Positions 11,446 through 12,341 of a stretch of 12,341 bases of DNA are shown in pieces (position 1 is the first letter of the stretch; each line of letters begins with the position of its first letter). Source of the DNA: Betaproteobacteria bacterium RIFCSPLOWO2_02_FULL_68_150 (GTDB taxonomy: Bacteria; Pseudomonadota; Gammaproteobacteria; Burkholderiales; SG8-39). The notes below the pieces were generated by a model. The model worked only from the letters and a program-made list of their open reading frames with translations. It made no database searches and was not told the origin of the DNA. Made by a program: the position numbers and the translations under genes. The stretch covers positions 1 through 12,341 of the forward strand of contig MERE01000012.1 of NCBI GenBank assembly GCA_001771975.1. The letters are read 5' to 3'.

Positions 11446-12341
11446 GTGAGTACCCAGATGGCTTTGCCGATGACCGTACCGGTCCCGATGGCCGCCGGAA
11501 GTCTGGAAGCGTATATCCAGACAGCGAGTCGTTTTCCCATCCTGAGCGCCGAGGACGAGCAAGAGCTGGCACGCCGCTTTCGCCAGCAGGGCGACCTGGA
11601 CAGCGCACGCCAGTTGGTGCTTTCCCACCTGCGGCTCGTCGTTGCCGTGGCGCGCGGCTATCTAGGCTACGGCCTGCCGCACGCCGACCTGATCCAGGAA
11701 GGCAACATCGGCCTGATGAAGGCGGTCAAGCGCTTCGACCCCGAGCGCGGCGTGCGCCTGGTGTCGTTCGCGATCTATTGGGTCAAGGCCGAGATCCACG
11801 AATACATCCTGCGCAACTGGCGCCTGATCAAGGTCGCAACCACCAAGGCGCAACGGAAGCTCTTTTTCAACCTGCGCTCGATGAAACAGGGGCTCGCGCC
11901 GCTCAACCGCGAGGAGATCCGCCGCGTCGCGGCTGCCCTCAAGGTCAAGCCCGAGGAAGTCGTCGAAATGGAAACGCGCCTCGCCGGCCGCGACGTGGCG
12001 TTCGAGGCTGACGACAGCGACGACGAGGCCTATGCTCCGGTGCACTATCTGGCGGTGGATCCCGAGTCGGAGCCCTCACGCATCCTGGAGGCGAAGGAGA
12101 ACGAGAGCGCCGGCGCCGCCGGCCTGCGCAGCGCGCTGGCCGTGCTCGACCCCCGCAGCCGGCGCATCGTCGAAGCGCGCTGGCTGAAGGAAAAGAACGC
12201 CGCGACGCTGCACGACCTCGCCGCCGAGTTCAAGGTCTCGGCCGAGCGCATCCGGCAGATCGAGGCCAAGGCGCTGGAGAGAATGCGCAAGGCGATCGCG
12301 GCGCAGGATCCACAGCTCCGGCTGGCGAGACCCGCAGCGGC
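11446..12341 (+). CDS. rpoH: RNA polymerase heat-shock sigma factor sigma-32, 3' end cut by window
   Basis: RpoH directs RNA polymerase to heat-shock promoters. The 298 complete codons here already exceed E. coli RpoH (284), and no stop is reached, so there is a C-terminal tail after RKAIAAQ. Region 1.2/2.1 is LEAYIQTASRFPILSAEDE (20-38). Region 2 contains LSHLRLVVAVARGYLGYGLPHADLIQEGNIGLMKAVKRFDP (59-99) and SFAIYWVKAEIHEYILRNWRLIKV. The RpoH box ATTKAQRKLFFNLR (131-144) is diagnostic for sigma-32, not the housekeeping sigma. Region 4.2 is the helix-turn-helix TLHDLAAEFKVSAERIRQIEAKALERMRKAI (254-284). The GTG start has AAGGAG upstream. The gene follows ftsX by 97 bases with no clear terminator between, so both readthrough and its own CIRCE-controlled promoter are possible. 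Confidence 0.96.
   Translation, partial: MSTQMALPMTVPVPMAAGSLEAYIQTASRFPILSAEDEQELARRFRQQGDLDSARQLVLSHLRLVVAVARGYLGYGLPHADLIQEGNIGLMKAVKRFDPERGVRLVSFAIYWVKAEIHEYILRNWRLIKVATTKAQRKLFFNLRSMKQGLAPLNREEIRRVAAALKVKPEEVVEMETRLAGRDVAFEADDSDDEAYAPVHYLAVDPESEPSRILEAKENESAGAAGLRSALAVLDPRSRRIVEARWLKEKNAATLHDLAAEFKVSAERIRQIEAKALERMRKAIAAQDPQLRLARPAA

Noticed and set aside
11446..11520. RNA thermometer in the rpoH message
   Set aside because: I could not find a convincing stem hiding AAGGAG with the nearby coding sequence by eye. A folding calculation would be needed to support it.

Overview
The window is high-GC, gene-dense core chromosome of a proteobacterium, most likely a betaproteobacterium. The gene content and order fit that group: an LbcA-like TPR gene, lolB, ispE, tRNA-Gln, prs, rplY, pth and ychF on the minus strand, then mutM, coaD, rsmD, ftsY-ftsE-ftsX and rpoH. 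I see no mobile element, CRISPR array, integrase, toxin-antitoxin pair or phage gene. Fourteen genes (13 protein-coding, one tRNA) are supported, and ychF and rpoH run off the window ends.

Region 1 (1-6657, minus strand) reads as one long operon. It begins with a periplasmic TPR protein, then lolB (outer-membrane lipoprotein receptor), ispE (isoprenoid precursors), tRNA-Gln(TTG), prs (PRPP synthesis), rplY (ribosomal protein L25/CTC), pth (peptidyl-tRNA hydrolase) and ychF (ribosome-associated ATPase). The TPR/lolB, lolB/ispE and pth/ychF junctions are 4-base start/stop overlaps (GTGA, ATGA, TTGA), which points to translational coupling. The prs-rplY and rplY-pth gaps each hold a perfect GC-rich hairpin. 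The same order is known from Pseudomonas (the lbcA-lolB-ispE-prs-rplY-pth-ychF block).

Region 2 (6658-8855) has mutM on the plus strand, divergent from the TPR gene. The 254-base gap between the convergent mutM and coaD genes holds two related palindromes. Each has 23-base arms and a 2-base loop, and six of the seven arm differences between them are matched in the opposite arm. This is the least explained structure in the window. coaD and rsmD follow on the minus strand and overlap by 32 bases.

Region 3 (8862-12341, plus strand) holds ftsY (SRP receptor), ftsE and ftsX (divisome ABC complex), all overlapping, then rpoH (sigma-32). The start codons of rsmD and ftsY are only 6 bases apart. Each has a good extended -10 motif placed so that the transcript would have little or no leader. 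rpoH is preceded by a perfect CIRCE operator (TTAGCACTC-N9-GAGTGCTAA), which overlaps a candidate promoter whose -35 resembles a sigma-E site. Heat-shock sigma synthesis is therefore probably under HrcA repression and perhaps also envelope-stress control.

Non-ATG starts are common: TTG for ychF and ftsE, and GTG for lolB, mutM, rsmD and rpoH. The likely novelty is in the intergenic and regulatory DNA, not in a new protein system.
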